Position numbers and translations under genes: made by a program
Shown: positions 26,600-36,153 of the stretch, one piece after another
Layout: each line of letters starts with the position of its first letter
Position numbering within the stretch: the stretch's first letter is position 1
Notes under the pieces: model-generated
What the model was told of the DNA's origin: nothing
Databases searched by the model: none
What the model saw: the letters and a program-made list of their open reading frames with translations, nothing else
Assembly: GCF_021390475.1 (NCBI RefSeq)
Contig: NZ_JAJUWS010000012.1
Span: 62,001-126,000, forward strand
Direction of reading: 5' to 3'
From: Streptomyces sp. ST2-7A
Lineage (GTDB): Bacteria > Actinomycetota > Actinomycetes > Streptomycetales > Streptomycetaceae
DNA length: 64,000 nt

Positions 26600-28252
26600 T
26601 CAGGCCGCGTCCTCGTGGCCGTGGTCGTGGTCGCCGTGCAGGCCGCCGCTGTCGGCGGTCTCCGGGTCGGCGGCCGGCCCCGGCGGAACCGGGCGGTCCA
26701 GGGAGGCGGTGCTCCAGGAGTACCGGGCGGTGGCGTACGCGATCACCTTGACGTTGATGTCCAGCGCGGTGACGTCGACGTTGGACAGGTCGTCACAGGC
26801 GGCGTGGTAGCAGGGGTCGTAGGCCACCCCGGCCAGGCCGCCCCACAGCTCGGCCTGGGCCTCGGTCTTGACGCCCTCGGCACCGGTGAAGGTGCCGCCC
26901 GCCGGGATGCCGACCTCGATGAAGGGGCCGTAGTCGCTGCGTCCGCTGAAGGCGGTGGGGCGCGGGTTCCAGCCCTTGTCCTCCATGAACCCGTTGATCA
27001 GGTACTCGATCTGCGCGGAGCCCTCGGGGCCGGCGCCGGAGAGGCCCTCGGAGCCGTCACCGTCGTAGACGAACAGGCCGTAGTTGGGCGAGGCGATCAT
27101 GTCGAAGTTGAGGTAGAGGGCGATCGCCTCGCGCTCCTCCTCGGTCAGCTCGTCCACGTAGTGGTGGGCGCCCAGCAGGCCCAGCTCCTCGGCCGACCAC
27201 AGGGCGAAGCGCACCTTGTTGGGGCCGGCGTGCGGCGAGGGCTTGCCCTTGCCGATCGGCTTGGTCGCCTTCGCCAGCTGGGTGGCGGTCTCCAGTACCC
27301 CGGCCGAACCGGAGGCGTTGTCGTTGATGCCGGGACCCTCCAGGACGGAGTCCAGGTGGGCACCGACCATGATCACGTTCGAGGGGTCCCCACCCGGCGT
27401 CTCGGCCAGGACGTTCGGGGTCATCCGCTCCTCGGCGAACTCCTCCACCTCGAAGTCGACGACCACGGTCTCACCGGCGGACAACGCGGCGGACAGGGCC
27501 TCGCCGTCGGCGAGCGAGATGCCGCCCGTGGGCACGACGCCGGCACCGGGCTCGCCCAGGGTGCCGTTGAGCTGCCCCTCGACGTTGTTGTAGACGATGG
27601 CGCCGACGGCACCCGCCTCGGCGGCGTTGGCCTGCTTGAGGGCGAAGGGGCACACGCCCCGCTGGATCAGGGCGATCCGTCCCTCGAAGTCGCCGTCCGC
27701 GAAGGACTCGGCCGTGCAGCCGGCGCCGTCCTCGCCGACGGTCGGGGCCTCGACCAGCTCGGCGGTGGTCCCGCCGGCGGGGGAGGCGGCGGTGTGCGAC
27801 ATCAACCGCACCTCGATCTCCCGCTCCTCGGGCGAGAGTTGCACCAACCGCTCGGTGACGGTCTCGCGGTACAGGAAGGGGAAGTACTGGAGGGTGACGT
27901 CGTAGCCGGCGCGCTCCAGGACCCGGGCCGCGTAGGCGGCGGAGGCGTCGTAGCCGGGGGTGCCGGCGGCGCGGTTGCCGTCGTGGGCGTCGGCGATCCG
28001 CTGGAACTCCTCCAGGTGGCGCAGGGCGCCCTTCCCGGTGGTGGTCCGGACCAGGGTCCGGGCGAGTTGTTCGCCCTTCCTCTCGGCCCGATCGGGCTTG
28101 CCCGGCTTCCCGGGTTCGGCGTGCGTCGGCGCGGCCTCGGCGGTGGGGACGGTGTTCGCGGAGGCGGGGCCGGCGAGCAGCAGGGGGGCGGCGATGGCCG
28201 CCGTGGCCACGGCGGCCAGGGAGCCGCGCAGGCGGCGCTGCGGTCGTTTCAC
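26600..28252 (-). CDS. Secreted M28-family metallo-aminopeptidase with PA domain
   Basis: The 550-residue protein has a Sec-type signal peptide (basic start, LAAVATAAIAAPLLLAGPASA). A protease-associated insert (about 190-290, CPFALKQANAAEAGAVGAIV) precedes the M28 zinc-peptidase domain. Metal ligands are visible: GAHLDSV, NDNASGSAG, SAEELGLLG, LNFDMI and YHAACDD. It probably releases N-terminal amino acids outside the cell, like Streptomyces aminopeptidases. GTG 28252 is preferred because ggaagga lies upstream; ATG 28294 is an alternative. The tail is His/Asp-rich (HGDHDHGHED), possibly metal-binding. Confidence 0.92.
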   Translation of the reverse strand: MKRPQRRLRGSLAAVATAAIAAPLLLAGPASANTVPTAEAAPTHAEPGKPGKPDRAERKGEQLARTLVRTTTGKGALRHLEEFQRIADAHDGNRAAGTPGYDASAAYAARVLERAGYDVTLQYFPFLYRETVTERLVQLSPEEREIEVRLMSHTAASPAGGTTAELVEAPTVGEDGAGCTAESFADGDFEGRIALIQRGVCPFALKQANAAEAGAVGAIVYNNVEGQLNGTLGEPGAGVVPTGGISLADGEALSAALSAGETVVVDFEVEEFAEERMTPNVLAETPGGDPSNVIMVGAHLDSVLEGPGINDNASGSAGVLETATQLAKATKPIGKGKPSPHAGPNKVRFALWSAEELGLLGAHHYVDELTEEEREAIALYLNFDMIASPNYGLFVYDGDGSEGLSGAGPEGSAQIEYLINGFMEDKGWNPRPTAFSGRSDYGPFIEVGIPAGGTFTGAEGVKTEAQAELWGGLAGVAYDPCYHAACDDLSNVDVTALDINVKVIAYATARYSWSTASLDRPVPPGPAADPETADSGGLHGDHDHGHEDAA

Positions 28253-28710
28253 GGGTGGGGGATCCTTCCGGGTGTGACGGCAGGAACGGTTCAACGACGT
28301 GCGATCGGAAGGTCACGTCCGGGATGCGGACGTGACGCCCGGGCACGGTACCGCTCAGCGGGACCCGGAGGGAATGGCCGGCACGTGTGTTGATGGTCAA
28401 TCACCCAAATTCAAATGACCGTCATACCGCAGAAGAGGGGGAGGGAGAACGAGCGGGGAGAGGCGGAAGTGAGATCTTTCCGGCCTCGCGTCGCTTTTCC
28501 CCTCATGTGGTTCTTTCCCGGCGCCCGGCTCCCCCGCCTCGTCGGGCCACCCGGCCCACTCTGGTTCGTCCGGACGCGCCCGGCGGGACATCCGCGCGGG
28601 GAGGCCGGCGCGGGGAGGCCCGCGCCCCTTCCCCGCGACCGGGTCACCGGTCGGGAAGCCCGGGGTCACCGCACGCCGAGAGAGGTCCGGCGGGAGGAAA
28701 GATGGGGTGA
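28253..28710. other. Intergenic region between the M28 peptidase and MerR genes
   Basis: An AT-rich patch at about 28385-28445 stands out and may hold the peptidase promoter. No coding frame with family resemblance is seen in the 458 bp. Confidence 0.4.
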
Positions 28711-30045
28711 TCAGGCCGCGTCGGCCCCGGCCCCCACCGAGGCCGCGACCAGCAGGTCCACCGCCGAACCCAGGGTGGTGGGGCGGCGGGTGCCGGGCAC
28801 GGTCGGGCCGGCCGACCATCCCGGACCCAGCGTCAGCACCTTCGGCCGGGTACGGGCTCCCCTTATCCCCCACGCGAGACCGGTCAACCGGTGCGCCATC
28901 GCCCGATCCGCCGTCCCCCGGGACTGGGACCACAGCGCCACCGCCGCCGGCCCGGTCCGGCGCACCGCGTCGAACAACGCCTCGGCGGGCACCGCCGCAC
29001 CGAACATCCGCTGCGGGACGTCCCGTTCGGCCAATCCGGCCGACACCGCCTCCAACGGCAGGGTGTGCAATTCGTTCGGCGTGCAGGCCAACACCACGGG
29101 CGACCCCGCCGCCGGAACACCGGCCCGGGCGACCGTGAGCCGCAGCACCGACGAGACGTGCCACGACAGCAGGTGCTCGACCTCCACGTACCGCTCGCCC
29201 GAGGTCTGCCACTTGCGTCCCACCGCGCGCAGGGCGGGCATGATCACCTCGTTCCAGGCGGTGACCAGGCCGTGATCGGCGATCGCCGCCTCCAGACGGC
29301 GCTGCACCGTGGGGGCGTCCAGCCGCACGGCGGCACGGGCCAGGCCGCGGCACTCCTGGTGGACGTTCTCCCCGAGCGGCAGGGTGTTCCCGCCCCCGGC
29401 GGGTGTGCGACGCGGGGTTCCCCCGGGGGTGTCGGAGGCGGCGGTGCCCCCCGACGGTTCGCCGTCGGACTCGGGCTTCCCGGTCCGGCCGGTGTCGATG
29501 TCGACGTCGGCGGGGCGCGTGGGGTTCGGGGTGCGCGCGGTGGTGGTCCCGGCCGTCGGGGCGGTGGTCCGCCCGGCCGTCGGGGCGTCCCCGGCGGACG
29601 CCCGCGGCGGGGCTCCGGCGCTCCCCGCGGCCTTCCGCGCGCTCTCCGGCGTGTCGGACCCGGAATTCCACCGAATGTCGCCGGGAGCGGGGCCGCTCAT
29701 CGGATCCCCGCCCGTTCCCGCCGCCCGTCGGGCCTCCGCGGCGGCTTCGGCCGGTGGCACACCCTCGCTGGTCAGTCGGCACATGTGGGCCAGGACGGCG
29801 ATGTCCTCCGGCGTCCAGCGCCGATGTCGGCCGCCGGTGTGCCCGGCCGGGCCGATGCCGTAGCGCCGATCCCAGGAGCGCAGTGTCGTGGGCGCCACGC
29901 CGAAACGTTTGGAAACCGCCCCGGTGGTCAACCCGGCACTTCCCACGCTCGCGTCCTCACCCCCTCCGACCTGCGGTTCCACTGTTCGCGGTGAGCGGCG
30001 CCGGGGTGTGCCGTCGGGCGGGGGCGCCGCTTTCTCCTCGGGCAT
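28711..30045 (-). CDS. MerR-family regulator with B12-binding-like C-terminal domain
   Basis: The 444-residue protein has an N-terminal MerR HTH (LTTGAVSKRFGVAPTTLRSW, then DRRYGIGP) and a long low-complexity linker (about 110-225). Its C-terminal half resembles CarH/LitR sensor domains: a helical part with KWQTSGERYVEVEHLL (W and EH of the cobalamin-capping motif, spacing one residue longer) and a Rossmann-like part with TPNELHTLPLEA (the axial His position). It may sense cobalamin or light, but the glycine after the His is replaced. It is divergent from an ECF sigma gene with a 200-bp shared promoter region. Confidence 0.82.
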   Translation of the reverse strand: MPEEKAAPPPDGTPRRRSPRTVEPQVGGGEDASVGSAGLTTGAVSKRFGVAPTTLRSWDRRYGIGPAGHTGGRHRRWTPEDIAVLAHMCRLTSEGVPPAEAAAEARRAAGTGGDPMSGPAPGDIRWNSGSDTPESARKAAGSAGAPPRASAGDAPTAGRTTAPTAGTTTARTPNPTRPADVDIDTGRTGKPESDGEPSGGTAASDTPGGTPRRTPAGGGNTLPLGENVHQECRGLARAAVRLDAPTVQRRLEAAIADHGLVTAWNEVIMPALRAVGRKWQTSGERYVEVEHLLSWHVSSVLRLTVARAGVPAAGSPVVLACTPNELHTLPLEAVSAGLAERDVPQRMFGAAVPAEALFDAVRRTGPAAVALWSQSRGTADRAMAHRLTGLAWGIRGARTRPKVLTLGPGWSAGPTVPGTRRPTTLGSAVDLLVAASVGAGADAA

Positions 30046-30245
30046 ACGCCCACTCTACGACCCCTTTCGGAGATACGACGCAGAAACGACGCAAGTTGTG
30101 CGTTGCGTCGCTTCATCCCACGATGAGATGGCCGCGGCGTGACGAAGCGCCCGGTGTCGGTGTCCAACTCGTGCGGACCTGCACGAGCCGGGACATCCGT
30201 CCCGGCCAACCGACCGGCCCCCGGCCCGGCGGGAGGAGCGACCAC

Positions 30246-31160
30246 GTGGCCACAGCAACACATGAGTTCGAGCGCGTTCGTGAAGCGCGTACCGGGGCGG
30301 TGTCCCGCCCCATCCGGTCCGATCGGGCCGGACGCCTTCCCGGTGTCGGGTCCCGGGGAACCGGCCCGCGCGGCCCCGCCTCCGATACCGGGGGCGTGAC
30401 CGGGACCGGGGCCCCGACCCCGTCCGCCGATGCGCAGGACATTCCGGTCGCGCCCGACATCGCCCGCGCACCCGTCCCCGTGCCGGGTCCCGCGTCCGTG
30501 CCCACCGCGCCGCCCCCCGGGGGTGTCGTCGCGGGGAACGGTCCGGAACGGGAGAACGAGTCGTCGGATCCCGCCGCGGAGGTCGGTCGGGAGATCGCCG
30601 AACGCCTGGTCGTCGGCGACTCCGATGCCATGGCCGACGCCTACCGCCTGTGGGGCGGCCTGGTGTACTCCCTGGCCGTTCGCGCGGTGGGCGACCAACG
30701 GGAGGCCGAGGACATCACCCAGCAGGTCTTCATGTCGGCCTGGCGCGGACGGGCGACCTACCGCCCCGATCGCGGTCCGCTCCCCGGCTGGCTCGTCGGC
30801 ATCACCCGGCGTCGCATCGCCGACTCCCTGGCCGCCCGCACCCGGCGCAACGAACTGACGGCCGTGGCCGGCACCCGGCGCATCGCGGCCGTCGGCACCG
30901 TGGAGGACGGTGCCGACGACGTGGTGCGGCGCGTCCTGATCACCCGCGAGCTGGACCTCCTCCCCCCGCGTCAGCGCGAGGTACTGCGCCTGAACTTCTA
31001 CGAGGACCTGACCCACAGTCACATCGCCGAACGCACCGGCCTGCCCCTGGGGACGGTCAAGAGCCACGCCCGACGTGGCCTTCTGCGACTGCGCCGCCGC
31101 CTGGAGGAGGCCGGGTACACCGGATATCCGGCGGCGGGGGACCCCGACCGGGACGACTGA
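30246..31160 (+). CDS. ECF-type RNA polymerase sigma factor
   Basis: Region 2 is visible (AYRLWGGLVYSLAVRAVGDQ, EAEDITQQVFMSAW) and region 4 has its HTH (LPPRQREVLRLNFYEDLTHS, then HIAERTGLPLGTVKSHARRG). GTG 30246 is chosen because ggaggag lies just upstream; the first 110 residues are then low-complexity Pro/Gly/Ala, unusual for ECF factors. A downstream zinc-finger anti-sigma factor at 33600 probably controls it. The DUF4397 protein and sortase between them are likely targets. Confidence 0.9.
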   Translation: MATATHEFERVREARTGAVSRPIRSDRAGRLPGVGSRGTGPRGPASDTGGVTGTGAPTPSADAQDIPVAPDIARAPVPVPGPASVPTAPPPGGVVAGNGPERENESSDPAAEVGREIAERLVVGDSDAMADAYRLWGGLVYSLAVRAVGDQREAEDITQQVFMSAWRGRATYRPDRGPLPGWLVGITRRRIADSLAARTRRNELTAVAGTRRIAAVGTVEDGADDVVRRVLITRELDLLPPRQREVLRLNFYEDLTHSHIAERTGLPLGTVKSHARRGLLRLRRRLEEAGYTGYPAAGDPDRDD

Positions 31161-31450
31161 CCGCGCTCCCGGTGGTGGACCGGTTGGCGGACGCGCGGGC
31201 CCGGGCGGCACGTCGTTCCCCGATCTCCCTGCCGCGCCCCGTCCGGGAGGGGCCCCATCCGCGGGCCGCGCCGGTCCGGTGGCGGGGTGCCGTCGTCGGC
31301 GACCCCGGCGACCCCGGGGCTCCGAAGTCCCGGAAGGCCACGGGGGGTCAGGGGAATTCTCCGCGTCGGCTGCATCCGTCGGGGCCCGGAGTCCGGAAGT
31401 ACGGGATGAATCTCCACATCACAGTGGAGAACACCGTGAAGGGGAAAACG

Positions 31451-32296
31451 ATGAACTACTCGCGCAGTGCTTCCTTCCTGGTCGCCGCCGCCGGTTCGTG
31501 CGCCCTCACCCTGGGGCTGGCCATACCGGCGAGTGCCGACGAGCACGGCGACGACACCGCCACCGTGTCCGTGTTGCACGGCGTTCCCGGCCTGACCGTG
31601 GATGTCTACGCCAACGGTGAGGTCCTTCTTCCGGACTTCGCGCCCGGCACCCTCACCGACCCGCTGGAGCTGCCCGCCGGCAGCTATGACCTGGCGGTCT
31701 ACGAGGCCGGTGCCGACCCGGACGCCGCCGCCCCGGCGATCGAGCAGACCGTCGAGGTGCCCGGCGGCGCCAACGCGACCGTCGCGGCCCACCTCTCCGC
31801 CGAGGGCGACCCGCAGCTGACCGCCTTCGTCAACGACACCTCCGAGATCGCCGCCGGTGAGACCCGGCTGACCGTCCGCCATGTGGCCGCCGCCCCCGCC
31901 GTCGATGTCCGCGCCGCCGGCGACCCGGTCTTCGAGGGACTGGAGAACCCGAACGAGGCGTCCGCCGACCTGCCGGCCGGCACGGTGGAGGCCGATGTGG
32001 TCCTCGCCGGCACCGATGACGTGGTCCTCGGCCCGGTCGACCTCGAGCTCGCCGAGGGCGCCTCCACCGTCGTGTACGCCTGGGGCAGCGCGGAGGACGG
32101 CACCCTCGACCTCGCCGTCCAGAGCATCGACGAACTGCACTCCGCGCCCGGTGGTGTGGACGCCGGCGGTAGCGGCACCATGGCCCCGGTGAACTCCACC
32201 ACCGAGGTCGCCCTGTGGGGGGTGGGGACCACCGCGGCCCTGGCCGGTGTCGCCGGCCTGGCGCTGGTCCGCCGCCGCTCCGTCGAGCAGGGCTGA
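31451..32296 (+). CDS. Secreted DUF4397 surface protein with C-terminal membrane anchor
   Basis: The 281-residue protein has a signal peptide (ASFLVAAAGSCALTLGLAIP, ASADE cleavage), two DUF4397 units (SVLHGVPGLTVDVYANGEVL; LTVRHVAAAPAVDVRAAGDP) and a C-terminal hydrophobic helix followed by RRRS, the layout of a sortase signal. No canonical LPXTG is present; the segment before the helix reads GSGTMAPVNSTTEVALWGVG. A class F sortase gene follows, so it is a candidate substrate. aagggg precedes ATG 31451. Confidence 0.85.
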   Translation: MNYSRSASFLVAAAGSCALTLGLAIPASADEHGDDTATVSVLHGVPGLTVDVYANGEVLLPDFAPGTLTDPLELPAGSYDLAVYEAGADPDAAAPAIEQTVEVPGGANATVAAHLSAEGDPQLTAFVNDTSEIAAGETRLTVRHVAAAPAVDVRAAGDPVFEGLENPNEASADLPAGTVEADVVLAGTDDVVLGPVDLELAEGASTVVYAWGSAEDGTLDLAVQSIDELHSAPGGVDAGGSGTMAPVNSTTEVALWGVGTTAALAGVAGLALVRRRSVEQG

Positions 32297-32478
32297 TCGG
32301 AGGTGCCCGGGGCCCGAGCCGTCCGGCGCGCGGTCCCCGGCACCGCCCCTCGTCCCGTCCCGCGCCCCGGGCGGACCGGAAGGGGACGCCCGGCCCCGCG
32401 TCACCCCTCGGGGTCGGGCGACTCCCTCCCACCGGCCGGAAGGGTGGGGAGAACGGCCTTCTCCCCCCTCCGAGCCCT

Positions 32479-32513
32479 CCGAGCCCTCCCGGGTGGCCGG
32501 GAGGGCGGCTCGG
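32479..32513 (+). terminator. Hairpin in the interval between the DUF4397 and sortase genes
   Basis: Imperfect arms ccgagccctcccgg and ccgggagggcggctcgg face each other. The rest of this 402-bp interval shows only the purine-rich leader of the sortase gene. Confidence 0.4.
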
Positions 32514-32698
32514 AGCACGGTTCGGGAAGGGCCCCGTTGGCCGTCCCCGAACCCCGGTGAGGTCCCACGGCCCCGCGGAAAGCCATCGGGGCCCTCCCGG
32601 GGATCACCGAAGGCCCCCGGCCGGACCCGACCGAGTCCGATGAACCCCGACCGATCCGCGGGATCCACGAAATCCATGAAGAACGAGGATGGAGAACG

Positions 32699-33418
32699 AT
32701 GACGGGCACCGAGCCCCGCGATCACCGATCCGCGATGCCCGTGTTGCTCGGCGGGTTGGTGGCGGTCACCGCCCTGGCCATCCTCGTCGTCCTCCTCCTT
32801 CCGGCACGTGGCGCCCCGGGCGACTTCGGCAGTCGGGCCGAGGTCACCCGGGGGGCCACCCCGGAGGAGCACACCGAACCGGGCGGCGGCGCGGCTGGGG
32901 ATTCCGCGTCGCCGCCCACCTCCGTCGGCTCGGGGGGATCGACCGGGGCCGTGTCCCCCGCCCCGGTGGGGATCGATCCCATCGGGATCTCCCTCCCCCG
33001 CACGGGCCGGGACGCCCCGCTGGAGCCGGTCGGCGTCAACGAGGACGGCACCATGGAGATACCGGAGGACGTCTCCCGCGTCGGCTGGTACCGCTTCGGG
33101 CCGGCGCCCGGGGCGGAGAAGGGGTCCGCCGTGCTCGCCGGTCACGTGGACGCAGCCGGCGGGGAGCGGGGTGCCATGGCAGCCCTGTACGACGTGCGCG
33201 CCGGGGACATCGTCACCATCCGGCGCGAGGGGGCGGAGCCCCTGCGGTACGAGGTCACGGCCCGGGAGCTGATCGAGAAGCGGGACCTGCCCGACGAGCT
33301 GTTCCGCCGTGACGGCCCGCCGGTGCTCACCCTCATCACGTGCGGCGGCCCGTACGACCCGGAGCGCGGCGGGTACGCGAGCAATCTGGTGGTGACGGCC
33401 GTGCCGATCGACCCCTGA
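32699..33418 (+). CDS. Class F sortase
   Basis: The 239-residue protein has one N-terminal transmembrane helix (LLGGLVAVTALAILVVLLLP), a Gly/Ser/Pro linker and a sortase domain. The catalytic His (VLAGHVDAAG), Cys (LTLITCGGPYD) and Arg (PERGGYASN) are all in place. Sortases join surface proteins to the envelope; the upstream DUF4397 protein is the probable client. ATG 32699 gives a normal length. Confidence 0.92.
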   Translation: MTGTEPRDHRSAMPVLLGGLVAVTALAILVVLLLPARGAPGDFGSRAEVTRGATPEEHTEPGGGAAGDSASPPTSVGSGGSTGAVSPAPVGIDPIGISLPRTGRDAPLEPVGVNEDGTMEIPEDVSRVGWYRFGPAPGAEKGSAVLAGHVDAAGGERGAMAALYDVRAGDIVTIRREGAEPLRYEVTARELIEKRDLPDELFRRDGPPVLTLITCGGPYDPERGGYASNLVVTAVPIDP

Positions 33419-33599
33419 CCCCCACCGGGCAGTGCCCGGTACGCCGCCGGCGTCCCCGCCTCAGCCACCCGGAAGTCACGACTTTCTACGATGAAGACAT
33501 TCCCATGCCACGCGAACAGGTCGGCGCGTGGCACCCTCCGGTCCGCGCCCACCCGGTCGTGGACCGGCATCCGCGTACCCCCGGGGGAGGTGGACAGCA

Positions 33600-34883
33600 G
33601 TGGACCGCGACGATCCGGTCGATGACCGCGGGCGCCCCGAGACCGACGGCGGCCGACCCCGCGCGCTCGGCGAGCAGCGCCGTCCCGATACCGACTCCGA
33701 CCTCCCCGGCGCGGCCGGGTCCCCCTCCGTTTCCGGAATCTTTGGAACGGCGGGGGACGACCCGGGTGTCGGGGAGCACCTTCCGGAAGGCGTGCTGGCG
33801 GCCCTCGCCCTCGACGGGGTCGCGGCCCCCACGACGCCGGCGGCCCGGGGACACCTGGAGAGCTGCGTGCGCTGCCGGGCGGAACTGACCGACCTGCGGG
33901 AGATCGTCTCGGCCGCCCGGGGCGCCGGTGCGGCGGACGCCTCCACCGTCGCACCGCCTCCGCGTGTGTGGGACGCCATCGCCGACGAATTGGACGCCGA
34001 CACCCGCGCCCCCGGCCCCCGTGACGGGACGATCGACCCGCTGGCCCCCGCCTCCCCGTCCCGACCCCCCGCCCCGCGCGGCGCGGACGGGGCGGGTGAA
34101 CCGGGGGGTCTCCCGGGTGGGGACGCCGACGAGCCCTCCCGTGGCGGATTCCCGTTCCCCCCGCACGGCGAGCCCGTTTCCGGCGATGCCGTCGGCTCCC
34201 GGCGGGTCGGAAGCGCCCGGAACGGCGCCGGAAACGGGCAGGCCGACGCGGACCGCTCATCGGATCGAGCCGGCGCGGAAGCCCCACCCCGGGCCGTGCC
34301 CGGCACTCCGGGAGCCGACGGCGGCCCGGGGGCCGACACCGGCGCCGTCCCCGCCGCGCGTTCCGGGCCGTCCGATGGGACCATCCCGCCGCCGTCGCCC
34401 GCCCCGCTGCCCGGCCCCCGTCGGCGTCCGCTGCTGTTCGCCGTGGCGGCCTCCCTGGTGGTGGGCGTCCTCCTCGGCAGTGCCGGCACCTGGTGGCAGA
34501 TGAGCCGGGACGGTGATCCGGCGGGGACGCCCTCGGTCGAGTACGCCGCGGAGTACGTGCGGATCGATCCCCCGGAGGGGGTCGACCTGCCGGCGGTGGG
34601 CCGGATCCGACTGGACGGGGCCGAGGAGGCGGGCCACGTTCTGGTGATCAGCGTGCGCGGACTTCCGGAGACCACCGGCTACTTCGAGGTCTGGCTGATG
34701 GACGAGAGCGCGGGTGGACTCATCCCCATCGGTGTCCTGGACGGGGACGGTACCGCCGCGCTGCCGCTGCCGCACGGCGTGGACCTGGGGGAGTACGCGG
34801 TGGTGGACGTCTCGGAGGAGCCGTTCAACGGCAGCCCGGAACACTCCGGCAGGAGCGTCGTCCGGGGCCCCCTGCGCACCTGA
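33600..34883 (+). CDS. Zinc-finger anti-sigma factor with RskA-like C-terminal domain
   Basis: The 427-residue protein has an N-terminal anti-sigma domain with HLESCVRC (H-x3-C-x2-C), an expanded linker of about 200 residues rich in Gly/Pro/Ala, a transmembrane helix (LLFAVAASLVVGVLLGSAGT) and an extracytoplasmic RskA-like domain (GHVLVISVRGLPETTGYFEV, GEYAVVDVS). It should hold the ECF sigma factor at the membrane and release it on a signal. GTG 33600 follows gggggagg. The linker is much longer than usual. Confidence 0.88.
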   Translation: MDRDDPVDDRGRPETDGGRPRALGEQRRPDTDSDLPGAAGSPSVSGIFGTAGDDPGVGEHLPEGVLAALALDGVAAPTTPAARGHLESCVRCRAELTDLREIVSAARGAGAADASTVAPPPRVWDAIADELDADTRAPGPRDGTIDPLAPASPSRPPAPRGADGAGEPGGLPGGDADEPSRGGFPFPPHGEPVSGDAVGSRRVGSARNGAGNGQADADRSSDRAGAEAPPRAVPGTPGADGGPGADTGAVPAARSGPSDGTIPPPSPAPLPGPRRRPLLFAVAASLVVGVLLGSAGTWWQMSRDGDPAGTPSVEYAAEYVRIDPPEGVDLPAVGRIRLDGAEEAGHVLVISVRGLPETTGYFEVWLMDESAGGLIPIGVLDGDGTAALPLPHGVDLGEYAVVDVSEEPFNGSPEHSGRSVVRGPLRT

Positions 34884-35563
34884 GGCGCCGGTTCGGGGGG
34901 CCGTACCCGCCCGGATCCGGCCCGATCCGCGCCCTGCGCCACGCCGCGTGGCGTTACCTCTCCGCGCTGCCCGACGCCGCGCCGCTGTTGCCCGATCCCG
35001 GTGCCGTCGAGGACCCGTGGGCGCTCCCCGGCGGTCACGCCTCACGACGCGGCCGGGACCCCGACGACCGTCACCGCCCCGTTCCGCGGCTGCTTCGTGG
35101 CCGGCCACCACCGGGTGATGCCGCCCGGGGGCACCGGCGTGCACCGGCGCGCACCGGCGCGCCGCCGGGGCCGGACGACCACCGGGCGCCCCGTTCCGGT
35201 GGTGCCCGCCTCCACCGCACGACCGACCACCGCGGCCCGTGCCCCACCGTCCCGGTGATCGGAACGGCGAGCCCGCCTGTTCACCACCGGGTGCCGGGCC
35301 CGCGTCCACCCGCACCGGGCCCCGCCGCGCCACGGGGCCGGCCCGGTCCGCCCCGGTGACCTCGAGGAGGACGCCCGCCCCGGGCCGGGAGCGCGGCGAC
35401 ACGCCGCCGTGACGCCGAGCTCCTGTCCCGGCCCCGTGGCGCGGCATGGTGGGATCGGACGATCGGCGTGCTCGCACCGTCCGGCCCCACCGCCCGGGTT
35501 CGCCGGAGCCGCCGGGCCGGTCCCCCCTCCCCCCGCGAGCCGCCCCGAGCACCGAGGAGCACG
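34884..35563. other. Interval without a recognisable gene
   Basis: Several overlapping frames cross this 680 bp, but none has a known motif, a consistent start or a good ribosome site. One frame (LRHAAWRYLSALPDAAPLLP) is mildly suggestive of a decayed gene. The leader of the pterin dehydratase ends it (gaggagcacg). Confidence 0.4.
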
Positions 35564-35884
35564 ATGTCCGCCACCCCCCTGACCGACGCCGAGATCTCGC
35601 AGGCCCTCGCCCCACTCGCCGGCTGGCGGGCCGACGGCAGCACGCTGCGCGCGACGTACACCATCGGCCGCAACGACCTGCCCGGCTTCTACGCCTCTCT
35701 GGCGGCGGCCGAGGACGCCGCCGACCACCACGCCCGGGTCGCCATGCTGTACACGACGGTCGACCTCGAGCTGAACACCCACGACGCGGGCGGCGCCATC
35801 ACCCACCGGGACACCGACCTGGCGGGGCGGATCGTCGAGCTGGCGGAGGAGCACGGCGCCACCCCGGCGGGCGACAAGGGCTGA
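35564..35884 (+). CDS. 4a-hydroxytetrahydrobiopterin dehydratase (PCD/DCoH family)
   Basis: The 106-residue protein follows the PCD pattern: LAGWRADGSTLRATYTI, FYASLAAAEDAADHHARVAM and NTHDAGGAITHRDTDLAGRI, including the His pair and the final T-H-x-D. The enzyme dehydrates 4a-hydroxy-pterin in the recycling of tetrahydrobiopterin-type cofactors. In many actinobacteria it lies near the cobalamin genes, as here. The start at ATG 35564 follows gagga. Confidence 0.88.
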   Translation: MSATPLTDAEISQALAPLAGWRADGSTLRATYTIGRNDLPGFYASLAAAEDAADHHARVAMLYTTVDLELNTHDAGGAITHRDTDLAGRIVELAEEHGATPAGDKG

Positions 35885-36153
35885 GCCGCCGGCCCCGGCC
35901 CCGGCCCCGGGGGTGCGGTGGCGGGGGTACGGGGTACCGGAGCGCCCGGCCCGGGGCCGGGCGCCGCGGCCCCCCGCCCCGGCCGGGCACCCGGCGCCGG
36001 GGCGGCCCGGGACCGGCGAGTAGAGTGCCGTTCCGGTCGCCCGCCGCCCCGTACCGGGGTCGGGCGCCGACCCGGGTCCCTCCCGGGCCGGGCCGATCCG
36101 GAGCGTTCCGGGCGCCCGGGACCGCCTTCCGGAGCCGACCCGAGGACCCCGCC

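Noticed and set aside
34988..35359. Possible decayed gene before the pterin dehydratase
   Set aside because: Weak, short resemblance only; frames are Pro/Arg-rich and lack starts.
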